From Mesorhizobium hawassense (GTDB taxonomy: Bacteria > Pseudomonadota > Alphaproteobacteria > Rhizobiales > Rhizobiaceae), in NCBI RefSeq assembly GCF_003289945.1, contig NZ_QMBP01000021.1, positions 1 to 64,000 of the forward strand: 64,000 nucleotides of DNA, in the 5' to 3' direction. This document shows positions 43,731 to 52,680 of the stretch, in pieces (the first letter of the stretch is position 1; each line of letters starts with the position of its first letter). A program made the translations under genes and the position numbers. The notes under the pieces were generated by a model, which was given only the letters and a program-made list of their open reading frames with translations, searched no databases and had not been told where the DNA came from.

Positions 43731-44192
43731 ATGGACCTGGATCGAGTTGATCGGAAGCTTCTCAACGCGGTGCAGCGCGACAATCGCCTAACGACAGCCG
43801 AGCTGGGCGAACTTGCGGGCCTTTCTGCGACTGCTTGTCAGCGGCGACTGAAGCGACTGCGGGATGATGGTGTGATTGAGGCTGACGTTGCCATAGTCTC
43901 GCCACACGCCGTGGGTCGGCCGATGCTCATGCTGGCGTCAATCAGTCTCGAGCGCGAGCGGGTAGATATCATTGATCGCTTCAAGCAAGCGGTTCGGCGC
44001 ACGCCTGAGATTATGAGTGCGTATTATGTGACGGGTGAAGCTGATTTCGTTCTCCTGATATCAGTGCGAGATATGGCGGAGTATGAGGCATTTACGCGTC
44101 GATTTTTTCACGAGTCTGATATCAAAGCAGTCAAGACGATGGTGGTAATGGACCGAATCAAAGCATCGTTAGCTCTTCCTATTGAAGAGTGA
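43731..44192 (+). CDS. Lrp/AsnC-family transcriptional regulator (DoeX-like?)
   Basis: 153 aa, the normal length. Residues about 5-60 are the winged helix: LDRVDRKLLNAVQRDNRLTT and AELGELAGLSATACQRRLKR. Residues about 65-145 form the RAM ligand/dimer domain (MSAYYVTGEADFVLLISVRD, then MAEYEAFTRRFFHESDIKAV and KTMVVMDRIKASLALP). Start at 43731 (MDLDRVDRK) is the family start; the frame is open farther upstream without similarity. The dyad at 43686 lies in its promoter region. In ectoine clusters an AsnC-type DoeX regulator is known, which would fit. It is the only Lrp-type protein in the window and the best candidate to bind the nine dyads, an inference. Confidence 0.85.
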   Translation: MDLDRVDRKLLNAVQRDNRLTTAELGELAGLSATACQRRLKRLRDDGVIEADVAIVSPHAVGRPMLMLASISLERERVDIIDRFKQAVRRTPEIMSAYYVTGEADFVLLISVRDMAEYEAFTRRFFHESDIKAVKTMVVMDRIKASLALPIEE

Positions 44193-44710
44193 CAGCAGTA
44201 TTCGATCTCGCAGCCAGAGTTCGGGGCTTTGTGTCAACCGCCAAAGGGCCTTATTGGACTTCGTCGGGTAGTAATATGATCTCCGGCGTTTGCGAAGTGC
44301 GCGGACATCATTCTGTATCTCGACGTGCTGCATCGTTCTTCGCGTAAGAGCTCGGCCGTCGGGCCTCATAGCAGGACGGCAAGGCGCGGTTAGTGGCTCA
44401 TGATCATGGCGGATCGTGGAACGTGGCGCAGTACAACGTGGCGCTCGATATGGCCCATAGCCCGTGGTTCCTTCGAGAGACAATGCCGGCGGGGGTATGT
44501 CGGCGCCGCGACCCGGTTATCCTTAACCAGCCTCGCTGATATTGAGGATAAGGCGGTCGAGCGGCCCACAGTTGACAACATCAGGGGCGCGCAAGCTCGG
44601 GGTAAGGAACGCTTTCGCACCTTGCCATGTGGTCGGCAGCATCCTCGGATCATCGACTGGTTGGTCACCGAACCTGCAAGGCGTGTCCAAACTGCTTCGC
44701 GATGAGAAAA
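44193..44710. other. No gene recognised
   Basis: About 520 bp after the regulator gene. Several frames are open but show no domain. The end of this stretch leads into the dyad and leader of the broken serine-hydrolase copy. Confidence 0.4.
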
Positions 44711-44725
44711 CGCCGATTTCCTGCA
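44711..44725 (+). promoter_or_regulatory. Copy of the repeated dyad upstream of the broken serine-hydrolase gene
   Basis: CGCCGATTTCCTGCA, 97 bp before the ATG at 44823. Right arm ends in A instead of G. GCGGGCAAAAG follows about 27 bases on, similar to the second block at other sites. Confidence 0.5.
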
Positions 44726-44822
44726 TCGAAAAAAGGTTGGTGCGGGCAAAAGCAATTCAACAGCGATGCTATACACCAGATAGGCCCATTGGCTGCGAGT
44801 CACCCAGAGGGAAGCCATTTCC

Positions 44823-45306
44823 ATGTCGCACGAAGCCGACAATCTCAGCCGCCGCGTTGCGGGTAAGTCATCGCAGTCTGATCCCGAGTCATGGCAGCTT
44901 AATCCGACGCTAGGGGCGCCTATGATCCCGTCGGATGAGTGGTCCTTTGGCCTTACAGCACGTTTTCGCACGTAAGCGAATATACGCGAACCGCCAGGGT
45001 TTGGCGGGGGCCAGGACTGGTCCTGCCGCTTTCACAGCGGCTCAGGGATATCGGTGACATCGAATTTGACTCTAGCGACGGCCGCCGCGTTCACCGTCCA
45101 GGAATTTCTTGAGAATGACTATCTGACGGCTTTCTGGTTCTGCACCACGGCGAGATCGTGTTCGAAACACATGAATGGCATGGAACCGCATTTTAAGCAC
45201 GTTGCCAGATCGGGTTCGAAGTCCATCACGAGTACGATGGTCGGAATCCTTGTCCACCGTGGAATTATCAATCCTGAAAGTCCGGTAACGCAGTATTTGC
45301 CGGAGG
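44823..45306 (+). pseudogene. Truncated, frameshifted copy of the serine hydrolase gene
   Basis: Closely matches the first 165 codons of the intact gene at 46624. MSHEADNLSRRVAGKSSQSD and PESWQLNPTLGAPMIPSDEW open it, then a deletion near 44945 shifts frame. MNGMEPHFKHVARSGSKSIT and ILVHRGIINPESPVTQYLPE show the active-site region in yet another frame. It ends abruptly where an IS256 remnant begins. It is a duplicate that was destroyed by indels and insertion. Confidence 0.85.
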
Positions 45307-45341
45307 AACTGTCAGGAATTCTGTGCGCGAGGCCGGTTTCG

Positions 45342-45765
45342 TCACTGGCTGACGAACCTTTCGCCGAACACGACGGCGAATTGGGTTTTGGCCTCGAACC
45401 ACTCGCGCGGCGGTCGTTTCCATTCCTCGGCCGCGTGGTCGAGCACCAGATATAGCAGTTTCATGGCCGCGTCGCCATTGGGGAAGTGGCCGCGCGTTCG
45501 AACGGCGCGGCGCAGCTTGGAGTTCAATGCCTCGATAGCATTGGTAGTATAGATGATGCGGCGCACGCTTTCGGGATAAGCGAAGAATGGCACGACGTGC
45601 TCCCAGCTGCGCCGCCAACTCTGTGTGATCGCCGGATACCGCTGCCCCCAGTCGCCGGCCTCGAAGTCCTCCAGGGCCTTCATGCCGGCTTCGGCATCCG
45701 CGACCCTGTAGATTGCCCTGAGCGCTGGCACAATGGCCTTGCGGTTACCAGGACGGCCCTGTGGC
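45342..45765 (-). pseudogene. IS256-family transposase 3' part
   Basis: PALRAIYRVADAEAGMKALE, then WRRSWEHVVPFFAYPESVRR, IIYTTNAIEALNSKLRRAVR (with the catalytic E) and HAAEEWKRPPREWFEAKTQF are the C-terminal blocks of the MULE-like IS256 transposases. The N-terminal two thirds are missing. It sits exactly at the broken end of the serine-hydrolase copy. Confidence 0.88.
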
Positions 45766-45784
45766 GGGGCCCGATGAGCAGATT

Positions 45785-45950
45785 AGATTCTGGCGGGCGA
45801 TCGTGCCACCAGCGATGTTCAGATCCTCGGCGAAGCCAACTCTGGGCGGTACCTGTCATTGGTGGAGCGCGAAGAGATCGCACCTCTCAGGGTATAGGAC
45901 CACCATGCAGGAGATTGGGCGCCGGCCGGCGCGGACGCGACGCTAGCCAT
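45785..45950 (+). pseudogene. Short IS30-type transposase remnant
   Basis: PPAMFRSSAKPT followed in another frame by GRYLSLVEREEIAPLRV and then QEIGRR corresponds to the HTH region of the IS30 transposase at 10439-9066 (PAMFRSPTKPP, RYLAFAEREEIALLRVQ). It has frameshifts and a stop and is under 60 codons. Confidence 0.65.
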
Positions 45951-46021
45951 ACTGCTCGAACTCGTCGCAGATAGCTGCGATCGCTTCGATCGCGGTGTCG
46001 CCTGCCGCGCTGCGCGGCCGG

Positions 46022-46400
46022 TCAATAGAAGGTCGTGCGCGAGAGGCCCATCAGCCGGCATCCTTCGGCGACGGAGAGACCATGAGACAGATGGTCGCGG
46101 ATGTAGGCCTGTTTCTCTGCCGCAGTACTGCAGAGCCCCTTTAGAAACTCCAGTTCCAGAAGACCGTTGCCGACTAGCCGTTCAAGCGCGGCAATGCGCC
46201 TCATCAGCCTGCAGAAGATCGGCCACTGCGGCGCTCGCCTGAAACTTCTCGACCCATGCCCGGACCAGATTGCGTGAAATGACGTGGCGCTTCGAGAGGG
46301 CATGCAGGGTCTCGCCACCGAAATATTCCTGCGAAACCTGCCGCTTGAACTCGACGCTGTGGGTTCGGTGCTTTGCCGTGGGCCTTCATCCTCTGAAAAC
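46022..46400 (-). pseudogene. IS3-family orfA remnant
   Basis: The minus strand shows VEFKRQVSQEYFGGETLHAL and SKRHVISRNLVRAWVEKF in one frame, then, after a shift, RIAALERLVGNGLLELEFLK and GCRLMGLSRTTFY. These are the HTH and leucine-zipper parts of the small IS3-type orfA and the beginning of orfB. Frame breaks make it inactive. Confidence 0.75.
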
Positions 46401-46533
46401 CTGGCTGCCAGTCAATTACCGAAAACCATCCTGTCCGGCCCGAGGGGCCCACTCCATCAGAGGGTCAAAACTGCACGCCGAAATACACGCTCTTCCTTGC
46501 AAAGCCTCCAAACTGCGTAGGCAACGAGAAAAA

Positions 46534-46548
46534 CGCCGATTTGATGCG
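46534..46548 (+). promoter_or_regulatory. Copy of the repeated dyad upstream of the serine hydrolase
   Basis: CGCCGATTTGATGCG, 75 bp before the ATG at 46624, with AAAA immediately before as in the other copies. Confidence 0.5.
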
Positions 46549-46623
46549 CCGACAGCAGGGGCAGTGAGCGCGAAACAGTTCATCGACGATGCTATGTAGA
46601 GCCCTAGAGGGAGGAGCATTTCG

Positions 46624-47940
46624 ATGTCTCAGGAATTCGACGATCTCAGCCGCCGTGTTGCAGGCAAATCATCGCCGTCCGGTCCCGAGTCATGGCAGCT
46701 CGACCCGGCGTCAGGGGCGCCTATGATCCCGCCGGATGAGTGGTCCTTTTGGCCCTACAGCCGTTGGACATTTTCGCACGTAAGCGAATATACGCGAACC
46801 GCTAGGGTTTGGCGGGGGGCAGGACCCGTCCTGCCACTTCCGCGCCGGCTCAAGGATATCGGCGACATCCAATTTTCGTCCAGAGAAGGCCGGCGCGCCA
46901 CAATCCGCGACTATCTCGAGAGGGACTATACTGACGGCTTTCTGGTTCTGCATCGCGGCGAGATCGTGTTCGAAACATACATGAATGGCATGGAGCCGCA
47001 TTTTAAGCACATTGCCAGATCAGGTTCGAAGTCCATCACGGGGACGATGGTCGGAATCCTTGTCCACCGGGGAATTATCGACCCTGAAAGTCCGGTAACG
47101 CAGTATTTGCCCGAGCTTCAAGTGACCGCCTTTCGCGGCGCAACTGTGCAGCACCTGTTAGACATGACGGCCGGCGCGACGATGAAGGGCCCATGGCATG
47201 AGCCACATACCGAATACTACAATTTCTGTGTTGCTGGCGGCTATTTCGGCCCCTCCGAGGCGCACCCTGATGCTCCAGGGGACGTGTGGCAAGCTATTCT
47301 GCGGATAACGGAAAAAGAGGCGCCACACGGCGCGCGCTTCGCGTATTTTGACCCCAACATCGACGTGCTGGGGCTCATCATGCAGCGCGTAACCGGCAAG
47401 TTTCTACCCGAGCTGTTGAGCAGTGAATTGTGGGGGCCGATGGGGGCGGAGGAAGACGCCTGCCAAATCGTGGACGCATCCCGTTTCGCCATGTCGTCCG
47501 GCGGGTTCCAGGCCACGCTGCGTGACTATGCACGCTTCGCGCTGCTGCATCTGCGCCGCGGCAGACTGAACGGAAGGCAGATCGTTCCATCTGAATGGAT
47601 CGAGGCTACACGACGCCCTAATCCTCTCCTGTTCAAGTCGTTCGAAAATGACGCGAGCTCCTACGTAGATGCGAAGTCAGAGCTGCCAAACGGTACTTAT
47701 CACAATACTTTCTGGATTGAGGACCAAGAGAGAGGCGCTTATATCGCGTGTGGGTATGGTGGCCAAGTGATCTATATTGATCCAGTCGCGGACTTCGCGG
47801 CGGTGAAACTCTCCCACCAGCCTGGGCAATTGCCGGTGAAGCGCGCTCAGTGGCCGGACCAAGTTTACCAGGCCCCCAAACCCCTTCCGTTTGATACATT
47901 GGCGGCGATCCGCGCCATCCGAGATGAATTGGAAAGCTAA
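46624..47940 (+). CDS. Class C beta-lactamase-like serine hydrolase (6-aminohexanoate-dimer hydrolase/esterase type)
   Basis: 438 aa, no signal peptide, so probably cytoplasmic. The nucleophile motif SxxK is S133-G-S-K136 in HIARSGSKSITGTMVG; a YxN-like Y198-Y-N200 follows, and the downstream YGGQVIYIDPVADFAAVKLS region gives the C-terminal strand. This set suits esterases, D-peptidases or amide-oligomer hydrolases such as NylB. The first 17 residues (MSQEFDDLSRRVAGKSS) resemble the start of the binding proteins encoded nearby (MSQELDYLSRRVAAGR-like) and not a hydrolase N-terminus. GGAGG precedes the start and the dyad at 46534 lies upstream. A broken copy is at 44823. Substrate not known; an imported amide or ester is likely from context. 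Confidence 0.82.
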   Translation: MSQEFDDLSRRVAGKSSPSGPESWQLDPASGAPMIPPDEWSFWPYSRWTFSHVSEYTRTARVWRGAGPVLPLPRRLKDIGDIQFSSREGRRATIRDYLERDYTDGFLVLHRGEIVFETYMNGMEPHFKHIARSGSKSITGTMVGILVHRGIIDPESPVTQYLPELQVTAFRGATVQHLLDMTAGATMKGPWHEPHTEYYNFCVAGGYFGPSEAHPDAPGDVWQAILRITEKEAPHGARFAYFDPNIDVLGLIMQRVTGKFLPELLSSELWGPMGAEEDACQIVDASRFAMSSGGFQATLRDYARFALLHLRRGRLNGRQIVPSEWIEATRRPNPLLFKSFENDASSYVDAKSELPNGTYHNTFWIEDQERGAYIACGYGGQVIYIDPVADFAAVKLSHQPGQLPVKRAQWPDQVYQAPKPLPFDTLAAIRAIRDELES

Positions 47941-48219
47941 GAAGTGGGGCCTGCGCTGCCCTCCGCGGCGACCGGGTAGTCGATCGTGGAACGCCGGGAC
48001 GATCCTGTCGGCCCACCGTATAAGGCCGTCGCGGTAGGGCAATGGCCGATCATTACTGAGAGGAGCACTTAGCATCTTAAAAACCTGACCCGAAACTCGG
48101 GATTGGAATGGTTCAGCGCTATTGCTGTGCTCCGCGAGTCAATCGGCTGTGGAGGACAATAAATTTCTCCCTGGGTAGCAGCACGTGCCCCCTCGGTCGC
48201 CAGGCAAGCCTGAACGCCG
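47941..48219. other. No gene recognised
   Basis: About 280 bp between the serine hydrolase and an IS5 remnant. GAGAGGAGCAC near 48058 looks like a ribosome site but no gene follows in frame. Confidence 0.4.
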
Positions 48220-48616
48220 GCAAGAAGGTCGAGCCCGCAAACGCCATATCAAAGGGTGCCTGGTCGATATGGCGGTGCATACGGCGGACGATCCAAGACA
48301 GGAATGCGGCAGTCGCGTCATCGCCCCCATTCGACAGCTTGCGCCGTCAGTTCGCCGGCGGCGCTGCCGCAGAAAAACTGACGCAGGCTCTGACCAATTT
48401 CGACACGTGGACCATCGAGATCCATCAAGCGCTCCGGCACGGCCAAAGGCTTTGAGAGGCTGTCGCGACGATGGGTCGTCGAGCGAACTATCGCTTTGCT
48501 GAGATGTTGTCGCTGGCTGGCCAACGACATCGAGATGACCATCGCCAAGCGCCGAGCCTGGATTGCGTCGGTTAGCCTTATCCTTCGCAGCATAGCAACT
48601 CCGCCTCATGCGTAAC
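48220..48616 (+). pseudogene. IS5-family transposase 3' remnant
   Basis: GCLVDMAVHTADDPRQECGS, AEKLTQALTNFDTWTIEIH and, in another frame, RRWVVERTIALLRCCRWLAN followed by DIEMTIAKRRAWI are DDE-domain blocks of IS5 transposases (normal: VHTADIQDRDGA, TWTIEIVKRSD, RRWVVERTFAWL). Frames break several times and the 5' half is absent. Confidence 0.8.
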
Positions 48617-48975
48617 CGAGTTTTGAGTCAGCCTTTGCGGCAAGCGCCGAACCACGTGCCTGAAAAGATCAATGATATCTATGCAATCGCGCTTCAGGCT
48701 GATGGACGCTAACATCGGCATGCGTCGCCCGCCGCCTTGGGGACACTACGGCAACATCAGCCTCAATCACCAGCATCTCGCAGTCGCTTCAGTCGCAGCT
48801 GGTAGCAGAGAGGCCTCCAAGTTCGGCTAGCTCGGCCGTTGTAAACACAAATTCCTAATCCAGTCAGCGTCAATGAACCCGCTGTTTGCTTCCACTCTAG
48901 ACTGCAGGAACAGCGGGTGGGCCACTAGCGAACCTTCCGATAAGAAATCGCTCCTATGCGTCACCGGGCCGAAAA
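48617..48975. other. No gene recognised
   Basis: About 360 bp with no readable domain, leading into the dyad and leader of the first oligopeptide-type binding protein. Confidence 0.4.
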
Positions 48976-48990
48976 CGCCGGTTTCCTGCA
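48976..48990 (+). promoter_or_regulatory. Copy of the repeated dyad upstream of binding protein 1
   Basis: CGCCGGTTTCCTGCA, 109 bp before the ATG at 49100. Confidence 0.5.
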
Positions 48991-49099
48991 TTATTCGCGG
49001 GCATTCGCGGATAGCAACCTCATTCACATTGTTACTGTCACAAAAACAGAGGCTGCACGGAAGGCGCCCAGGGGAACACTTGGAGGGAGAGAGATCCAA

Positions 49100-50683
49100 A
49101 TGTCACAGGAAGTCGACTATCTGAGCCGCTGCGTCGCTGCGGGCCGGCTGAGCCGGCGTGAATTTCTCGGCCGTGCGACGGCTCTTGGCGTCTCGGCCAC
49201 GTTTGCGGATTCGTTCCTCGCTAGCGCGGCTCGGGCCCAGGGGCCGGTCCGCGGCGGAACTATCAAGGGTGGCCTCCATGGCGGTGAGGCGACCCAAAGC
49301 CTCGACCCGGCTGTTTTCATGACGTTGCCGTCCAACTTCGGCAAATGCTGGGGCGAGTATCTGGTTGCGGTGGTGCCCGGCGGCGGACTGGAGCATCGCC
49401 TCGCCGAGGAAGTCGGCTCGTCCAAGGACGCCAAGGTCTGGACCTTCAAAATTCGTCAAGACGTCGAATTCCACAACGGCAAAACAGTAACGGCGGAAGA
49501 CGTTGTGGCTACGCTGGAACGCCATTCCAATAAGGAATCGAAATCCGGCGCGCTGGGTATCTTGGCCAACATTGAGAGCCTCAAGGCCGACGGCCGGAAC
49601 GTCATCATCACCCTAAAGGAGCCGGACGCCGAACTGCCCTTTCTGATGACGGACTATCATCTCGTCATCCAGCCCAACGGTGGCAAGGACAATCCGACCG
49701 AAGGCATCAGCGCCGGTCCCTATAAGGTGACCGTCAACCAGCCCGGTGTCCGCTACGTCGGCGAGCGCTTCGCCAATTTCTGGCAGGTTGACAAGATGGG
49801 TTTCGCCGACCAGGTCGAGATCATCGCCATCAACGACGCCACGGCGCGCATCTCCGCCCTGCAGGGCGGCCAGGTTCACATGATAAACATGGTGGAGCCC
49901 AAGGTTGTCGATCTCGTCAAGCGCGTGCCCAGCCTGAAGGTCGAGGCCGTGTCAGGTCCCGGCTATGATGTTTTTAACATGTTTTGCGACACCGCACCCT
50001 TCGACAATAGCGATCTGAGGATGGCGCTTAAGCTGGCGATAGATCGGCAGGAGATGGTCGATAAGATCTTGCGCGGCTACGGGACCATCGGCAACGACTT
50101 CCCGATTAACGCCTCATATCCTCTCTTCCCCGAAGGCATCGAGCAGCGCACCTTCGATCCGGATAAGGCGAAGTTCCACTATAAAAAGTCGGACCACAGT
50201 GGTCCGGTCCTGCTCAGGACCTCCGAGGTTGCCTTTGCCGGTGCAGTCGACGCCGCGCAGCTTTTCCAGCAGAGCTGCGCCAAGGCCGGCATCGCCCTCG
50301 AGGTCAAGCGCGAGCCAAGCGACGGTTACTGGTCGGAAGTCTGGAACAAGCAGCCCTTCTGCGCAACCTACTGGAGCGGACGAGCGACGCAGAGCCAAAT
50401 GTACTCGACCGTCTATTTGTCGACGGCTTCCTGGAACGACTCACACTTCTCCAAAGAAAGGTTCGACAAGCTTCTCATCGAGGCGCGCGGCGAACTCGAT
50501 CAGGACAAGCGCAGGAACCTCTATCGCGAGATGGCCATCATCGTTCGCGATGAAGGCGGCACGATCGTGCCGATGTTCAACCAGTTTGTTGACGCCATTT
50601 CCGACAAGGTTGGCGGCTATGTCGGAGGGGTCGACTCACTGATGAACGGTTACGCGTTTGCGAAATGCTGGATCGAGCCTTGA
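49100..50683 (+). CDS. Family 5 periplasmic binding protein (DppA/OppA-like), copy 1
   Basis: 527 aa. A Tat-type signal is visible: SRREFLGRATALGVSATFAD with the cleavage site after AARAQ near residue 47. The mature part is the three-lobed family-5 fold (EVGSSKDAKVWTFKIRQDVE, FHNGKTVTAEDVVATLERHS, GISAGPYKVTVNQPGVRYVG, LRMALKLAIDRQEMVDKILR). It should bind a small peptide, opine-like or amide compound in the periplasm. It is about three-quarters identical by eye to copies 2 and 3. No permease gene follows, so it would need the channel encoded at 55886-59358. Start at 49100 is supported by GGAGGGAGAGA. Close paralogues with separate regulation sites suggest different ligands. Confidence 0.88.
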   Translation: MSQEVDYLSRCVAAGRLSRREFLGRATALGVSATFADSFLASAARAQGPVRGGTIKGGLHGGEATQSLDPAVFMTLPSNFGKCWGEYLVAVVPGGGLEHRLAEEVGSSKDAKVWTFKIRQDVEFHNGKTVTAEDVVATLERHSNKESKSGALGILANIESLKADGRNVIITLKEPDAELPFLMTDYHLVIQPNGGKDNPTEGISAGPYKVTVNQPGVRYVGERFANFWQVDKMGFADQVEIIAINDATARISALQGGQVHMINMVEPKVVDLVKRVPSLKVEAVSGPGYDVFNMFCDTAPFDNSDLRMALKLAIDRQEMVDKILRGYGTIGNDFPINASYPLFPEGIEQRTFDPDKAKFHYKKSDHSGPVLLRTSEVAFAGAVDAAQLFQQSCAKAGIALEVKREPSDGYWSEVWNKQPFCATYWSGRATQSQMYSTVYLSTASWNDSHFSKERFDKLLIEARGELDQDKRRNLYREMAIIVRDEGGTIVPMFNQFVDAISDKVGGYVGGVDSLMNGYAFAKCWIEP

Positions 50684-50900
50684 ATGAAGCCCGGGTTTTG
50701 ACGGACGATCTCAGGCTTCCTATGTTGATTAAACGATGACTGGTGACAGCGCTCGTCATCAGCCACACGCTGAGGTGTGCGCTTAACATAGAACGTCGCT
50801 CGTGGGTCATGCACTCCGAGATCGTTGCTGCGGTCCTGACGAGGCGGCCGGGATCTGTTCCTCAGAAAAAAGAGAGATCTACTTGCCTGGAGGTTCGGCC

Positions 50901-52295
50901 ATGGATGTTATGACGCAAATCATCAGTCACGTTCTCAATTCGAGTTTGGACACGATCCCTAGGGAAGCGATTGACCGTGCGAAGCTCTCGATCCTAGACA
51001 CTATAGCGTGCGCTATCGGAGGATCGAATGATCCTATTGCGCACTTGGCCCGCCAACTGGGCGCTTTGTCTGGTGGCAAACCTGAATGCACAGTTTGGAT
51101 TTCCGGAGAAAAGCTCCCATCCAGCTTGGCTGTCCTTGTCAATGCCACGACAGCTAGAGCCCTTGATTTTGATGACACCTACGAGATTGCTATTAATGGT
51201 TGCCACGCCAGCGCATACAATGTTCCGCCCGCGTTGGCCCTTGCCGAACGCGACGCTTCCATAAGGGGAGCCGAATTGCTGTCGGCTCTCGCGACGGCTA
51301 TCGATCTGCACATCCGTCTATCACGAAGCGTCGCAACCAACGCTATAGATACAGGCCGCGACAATATGGTCGCTGTCTGGGGCGCCACGGCTGTGAGTGC
51401 GAAGTTGCTGCGGGTCGACGAAGAGAAGATGCGGAATGCATTCGGTATCGCTTACGCCCATGCCGCTGGCGAGTTCCAAATGTATGAGGAGAATGCACAC
51501 ACGGTCGCGCTGCAGCAGGGCTTGCGGGCTCGCTCGGGTGTTGAGTCAGCCCTATCAGCGATCGTGGGTTTCAACGGTCCGAGGGAGCCATTCTTTGGGA
51601 AGTATGGCTTCTATAAAGCCTTCGAACCGGACTATGGCCTGGATGCGATAGTGGACCAACTTGGTTCCGACTATGTGAACGCCTCTATTAGCTTTAAACC
51701 CTGGCCATCCTGCAGAGCTACGCATCACGGGATCGATGGTCTCCTTCAATTACGTGAGGAACACAATTTCACTGGCGAAGATATTCTTCTTATTGAGCTC
51801 GGTTTGAATGAGCGTGCTGCGAGTGTGGTCGTCGAGCCGCGCGATCAAAAATGGAATCCAGATGACCCGGTCGCGGCGCGTTTCAGCCTGCCTTACGCCG
51901 TAGCTGTGGCGGCGCAGCGCGGGCAAGTCGCAATTGGCGATTTCCGCGCCGAAGCCCTTCAGGATCCATCGGTCCGCCGCATCATGGCGGCCACGAAGGT
52001 CGAGATTGATCCAGAAATAAATCGCACTCACGGTCGGTACGGCAATTCGCCGACTACAGTAAAGGTGAAGCTAAAGTCTGGAAGGCAACATTTCATCCGC
52101 ATCGACAAGCCGTTCGGCCATCCCGAAAACCCTGCTTCGCTCACCGATGGCATGCGAAAACTTAAAGCTTGTGCCGAAATGTCCATGTTGCCGTTCTCTG
52201 AGAAGCAGCTCGGGTTGATCGGGGAGTTCATAGACGACCTTGATAAGCGGCCTACGTTGGCACCGCTGTTCGATCTGCTGGTTGGCGGTAAATAG
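50901..52295 (+). CDS. MmgE/PrpD-family protein
   Basis: 464 aa. Family members include 2-methylcitrate dehydratase PrpD, cis-aconitate decarboxylase and the imidodisuccinate epimerase type, so the reaction is uncertain. LSILDTIACAIGGSNDPIAH, TARALDFDDTYEIAINGCHA, FGIAYAHAAGEFQMYEENAH and SISFKPWPSCRATHHGIDGL are the conserved blocks; the DFDD segment is the presumed active-site region. TGGAGG eight bases before ATG 50901 sets the start. It stands alone, 217 bp after binding protein 1, with no dyad in front. In a hydrolase/transport setting an epimerase or lyase for an imported amino-acid adduct would make sense. Confidence 0.83.
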   Translation: MDVMTQIISHVLNSSLDTIPREAIDRAKLSILDTIACAIGGSNDPIAHLARQLGALSGGKPECTVWISGEKLPSSLAVLVNATTARALDFDDTYEIAINGCHASAYNVPPALALAERDASIRGAELLSALATAIDLHIRLSRSVATNAIDTGRDNMVAVWGATAVSAKLLRVDEEKMRNAFGIAYAHAAGEFQMYEENAHTVALQQGLRARSGVESALSAIVGFNGPREPFFGKYGFYKAFEPDYGLDAIVDQLGSDYVNASISFKPWPSCRATHHGIDGLLQLREEHNFTGEDILLIELGLNERAASVVVEPRDQKWNPDDPVAARFSLPYAVAVAAQRGQVAIGDFRAEALQDPSVRRIMAATKVEIDPEINRTHGRYGNSPTTVKVKLKSGRQHFIRIDKPFGHPENPASLTDGMRKLKACAEMSMLPFSEKQLGLIGEFIDDLDKRPTLAPLFDLLVGGK

Positions 52296-52329
52296 GCCAG
52301 TCCAGGAGCGTAGAGGCATCCCCCCTGTG

Positions 52330-52680
52330 TCCTGACCTTGGCACGACGCTGTTCGCGCCGCATAGTTCTGGAGGCGGGGCTGCGTGTCGCTATGTGGAAC
52401 TTGCAACGGATGTGTACCGCCCCGTCGGATTGCCCCGGCAAGCTGTCCGCGATTTTGGACGAAGTACGGCAAAGTCTCTCCTGCCTAAACCCAGCAAACC
52501 CGTAGCCATAATGTTCGCGACGCAGGGCTATGCAGTGGTGGTGCAAGAGCTTCGCGGGCTCTTTGATTCTTTGATTACGGCTGCCACTTCGCGCTCCTCG
52601 AACACGATGCGAAGGATGGGTACGACCACACTGTCGTGGATAGCATCCCACCATGGTCGACGGGGCGGGTTGCCACCTAG
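52330..52680 (+). pseudogene. CocE/NonD-type hydrolase 5' remnant
   Basis: ELATDVYRPVGLPRQAV-like sequence (LATDVYRPVG), then GKSLLPKPSKPV, FATQGYAVVVQELRGLFDS and, in another frame, DGYDHTVVDSIPPWS-like sequence match the first 130 residues of X-prolyl dipeptidyl peptidase/CocE esterases. Frames break and the IS5 element starts where similarity stops. It is a cousin of the intact CocE-type gene at 62162 but not a recent copy. Confidence 0.7.
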
